Positions 4,315-5,441 of a stretch of 5,441 nt of DNA are shown in pieces. The stretch is from Planctomycetota bacterium. GTDB lineage: Bacteria > Planctomycetota > UBA1135 > GCA-002686595. The notes beneath the pieces were generated by a model. It saw only the letters and a program-made list of their open reading frames with translations. It was not told where the DNA came from and searched no databases. The position numbers and the translations under genes were made by a program. The stretch covers positions 5,687-11,127 of the forward strand of contig JARGOW010000067.1 in assembly GCA_029212955.1 (NCBI GenBank), written 5' to 3'. Position 1 is the first letter of the stretch. Each line of letters starts with the position of its first letter.

Positions 4315-5441
4315 GTACGCGAAAAGCGAAAACCGCAACCAACGAAGCCGCCGACAGCCGCACCCAAGGCACCCGGGATAAGGCCCTGGTCGCCGCACTG
4401 GGAGAGATCGAGAAAAGCTACGGCAAAGGTTCGATCATGCGCCTTGGAGACAAGGGCCTGATCAAAGAGATCGTCGGCATCAGCACCGGATCCATCAACC
4501 TGGACCTTGGACTAGGCGGCAAAGGTCTGCCCAAGGGCCGAATCGTCGAGGTGTACGGACCGGAGAGTTCCGGTAAGACCACCCTGGCCCTGCATGTGGC
4601 AGCCCAGGCCCAAAAAACCGGCGGCATCTGCGCCTTCATCGACGCGGAGCACGCCATGGACCCGACCTATGCCCGCCGCCTTGGCGTGCGCTTGGACGAC
4701 CTCCTCGTCAGCCAGCCGGACACGGGCGAGCAAGCCCTAGAGATCACCGAAACCCTCGTGCGCTCCAACGCCGTGGACGTGGTGATCGTGGACTCCGTGG
4801 CGGCCCTGGTGCCGCGTGCGGAAATCGAAGGCGAGATGGGGGACAGCTTCGTTGGCCTGCACGCCCGCCTGATGAGCCAGGGCATGCGCAAGCTGACCGG
4901 AGCCATCGCCAAGTCCAACTGCCTGGTGATCTTCATCAACCAGATCCGCGAGAAGATCGGCGTGATGTTCGGCAGCCCTGAAACCACCACCGGTGGCCGT
5001 GCGCTCAAGTTCTACTCCTCCGTGCGCTTGGACATCCGCCGCATCGGCCAACTCAAAGATGGCGATCTGGTTGTGGGCAACCGCACCCGGGTTACCGTCG
5101 TCAAGAACAAGATCGCCCCGCCCTTCCGCAAGGTGGAGTTCGACATCCTGTTCAACCGTGGCATCAGCCGCGAGGGCGAGCTGCTCGACCTGGGGCAGCG
5201 CTCCGGAACCGTGCAACGCTCGGGTACCTGGTACTCCATGAAGCATCCCACCGACGGCGAAATCCGACTGGGTCAGGGCATGGAGCGCTCCCGAAACTTC
5301 CTGATCGACAACCCGGATTTGGCCGACGTGATCGAAAAAGAGATTCGCACATTCTTCGCCCCCGAGGCGGATCCCATGGATATCGAGGAGCCGGAAGCGG
5401 AAATCCAGCCCGCCCCCAAGCCGGAAGCCCCGGCACCCAAT
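4311..5441 (+). CDS. recA: Recombinase RecA (3' end beyond the window)
   Basis: RecA is the ATP-dependent strand-exchange protein that forms filaments on single-stranded DNA and triggers LexA self-cleavage. The visible 377 codons contain the full core: Walker A GPESSGKT (83-90), catalytic Glu113 in DAEHAMDP, Walker B VIVDS with Asp161, the loop L1 region EGEMGDSFVG (173-182), then NQIREKIGVMFG and loop L2 SPETTTGGRALKFY. KNKIAPPFRKVEFD and GISREGELLDLG follow in the C-terminal domain. Residue numbers run 17 ahead of E. coli RecA, because of a polar N-terminal extension. The tail after about 350 is rich in Pro, Ala and Glu, and no stop occurs by base 5441, so the protein is already longer than the 353-residue E. 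coli RecA. ATG at 4311 is the only sensible start: the next in-frame Met is residue 43 inside conserved sequence. It has no Shine-Dalgarno sequence and is preceded by a possible coupled leader. No intein or frameshift is seen in the visible part. Confidence 0.98.
   Translation, partial: MSTRKAKTATNEAADSRTQGTRDKALVAALGEIEKSYGKGSIMRLGDKGLIKEIVGISTGSINLDLGLGGKGLPKGRIVEVYGPESSGKTTLALHVAAQAQKTGGICAFIDAEHAMDPTYARRLGVRLDDLLVSQPDTGEQALEITETLVRSNAVDVVIVDSVAALVPRAEIEGEMGDSFVGLHARLMSQGMRKLTGAIAKSNCLVIFINQIREKIGVMFGSPETTTGGRALKFYSSVRLDIRRIGQLKDGDLVVGNRTRVTVVKNKIAPPFRKVEFDILFNRGISREGELLDLGQRSGTVQRSGTWYSMKHPTDGEIRLGQGMERSRNFLIDNPDLADVIEKEIRTFFAPEADPMDIEEPEAEIQPAPKPEAPAPN

Noticed and set aside
4737..5246. 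169-residue minus-strand ORF inside recA
   Set aside because: It is antisense to highly conserved RecA core sequence; a shadow frame caused by codon bias.

Overview
The window is a chromosomal stretch of high GC content (long antisense ORFs everywhere, C/G-rich third positions). All recognisable genes lie on the + strand. The protein set suggests a Gram-negative-type bacterium with an inner membrane and lipoproteins. The flippase-like protein and the PfkB kinase recall, from memory, Planctomycetota homologues, while the RecA would also suit Myxococcota or a related deltaproteobacterial-type lineage. I cannot settle the phylum from sequence reading alone. No mobile element, CRISPR array, tRNA or rRNA was recognised.

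Region 1 (12-2575) is a two-gene unit. An unrecognised lipoprotein-like protein with a weak helical-repeat stretch overlaps by 4 bp (GTGA) the start of a multi-pass membrane protein of the LPG_synthase_TM / UPF0104 (YbhN, AglD-like) family. That family protein carries an unusual soluble insert of about 90 residues after its first membrane helix. The overlap suggests co-translation and possibly a shared envelope role.

Region 2 (2576-3616) is a 126-bp gap with a stem-loop and a sigma70-like promoter candidate, followed by a PfkB/ribokinase-family kinase with intact catalytic motifs.

Region 3 (3617-4310) is a gene-free 694-bp stretch that is rich in structure. It holds a weak T6 terminator candidate, a cluster of strong hairpins built around the words CAGGA/TCCTG (3719-3921), a perfect 14-bp palindrome (4042-4055), and two mutually exclusive hairpins just before recA.

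Region 4 (4311 to the window end) is recA, complete through the RecA core but with no stop before the window edge. Its start has no Shine-Dalgarno sequence. A seven-codon mini-ORF (MSCPQNL) with its own SD-like sequence ends in an ATGA overlap with the recA start, so a translationally coupled leader is possible. This recA leader and the hairpin cluster upstream of it are the most interesting parts of the window.
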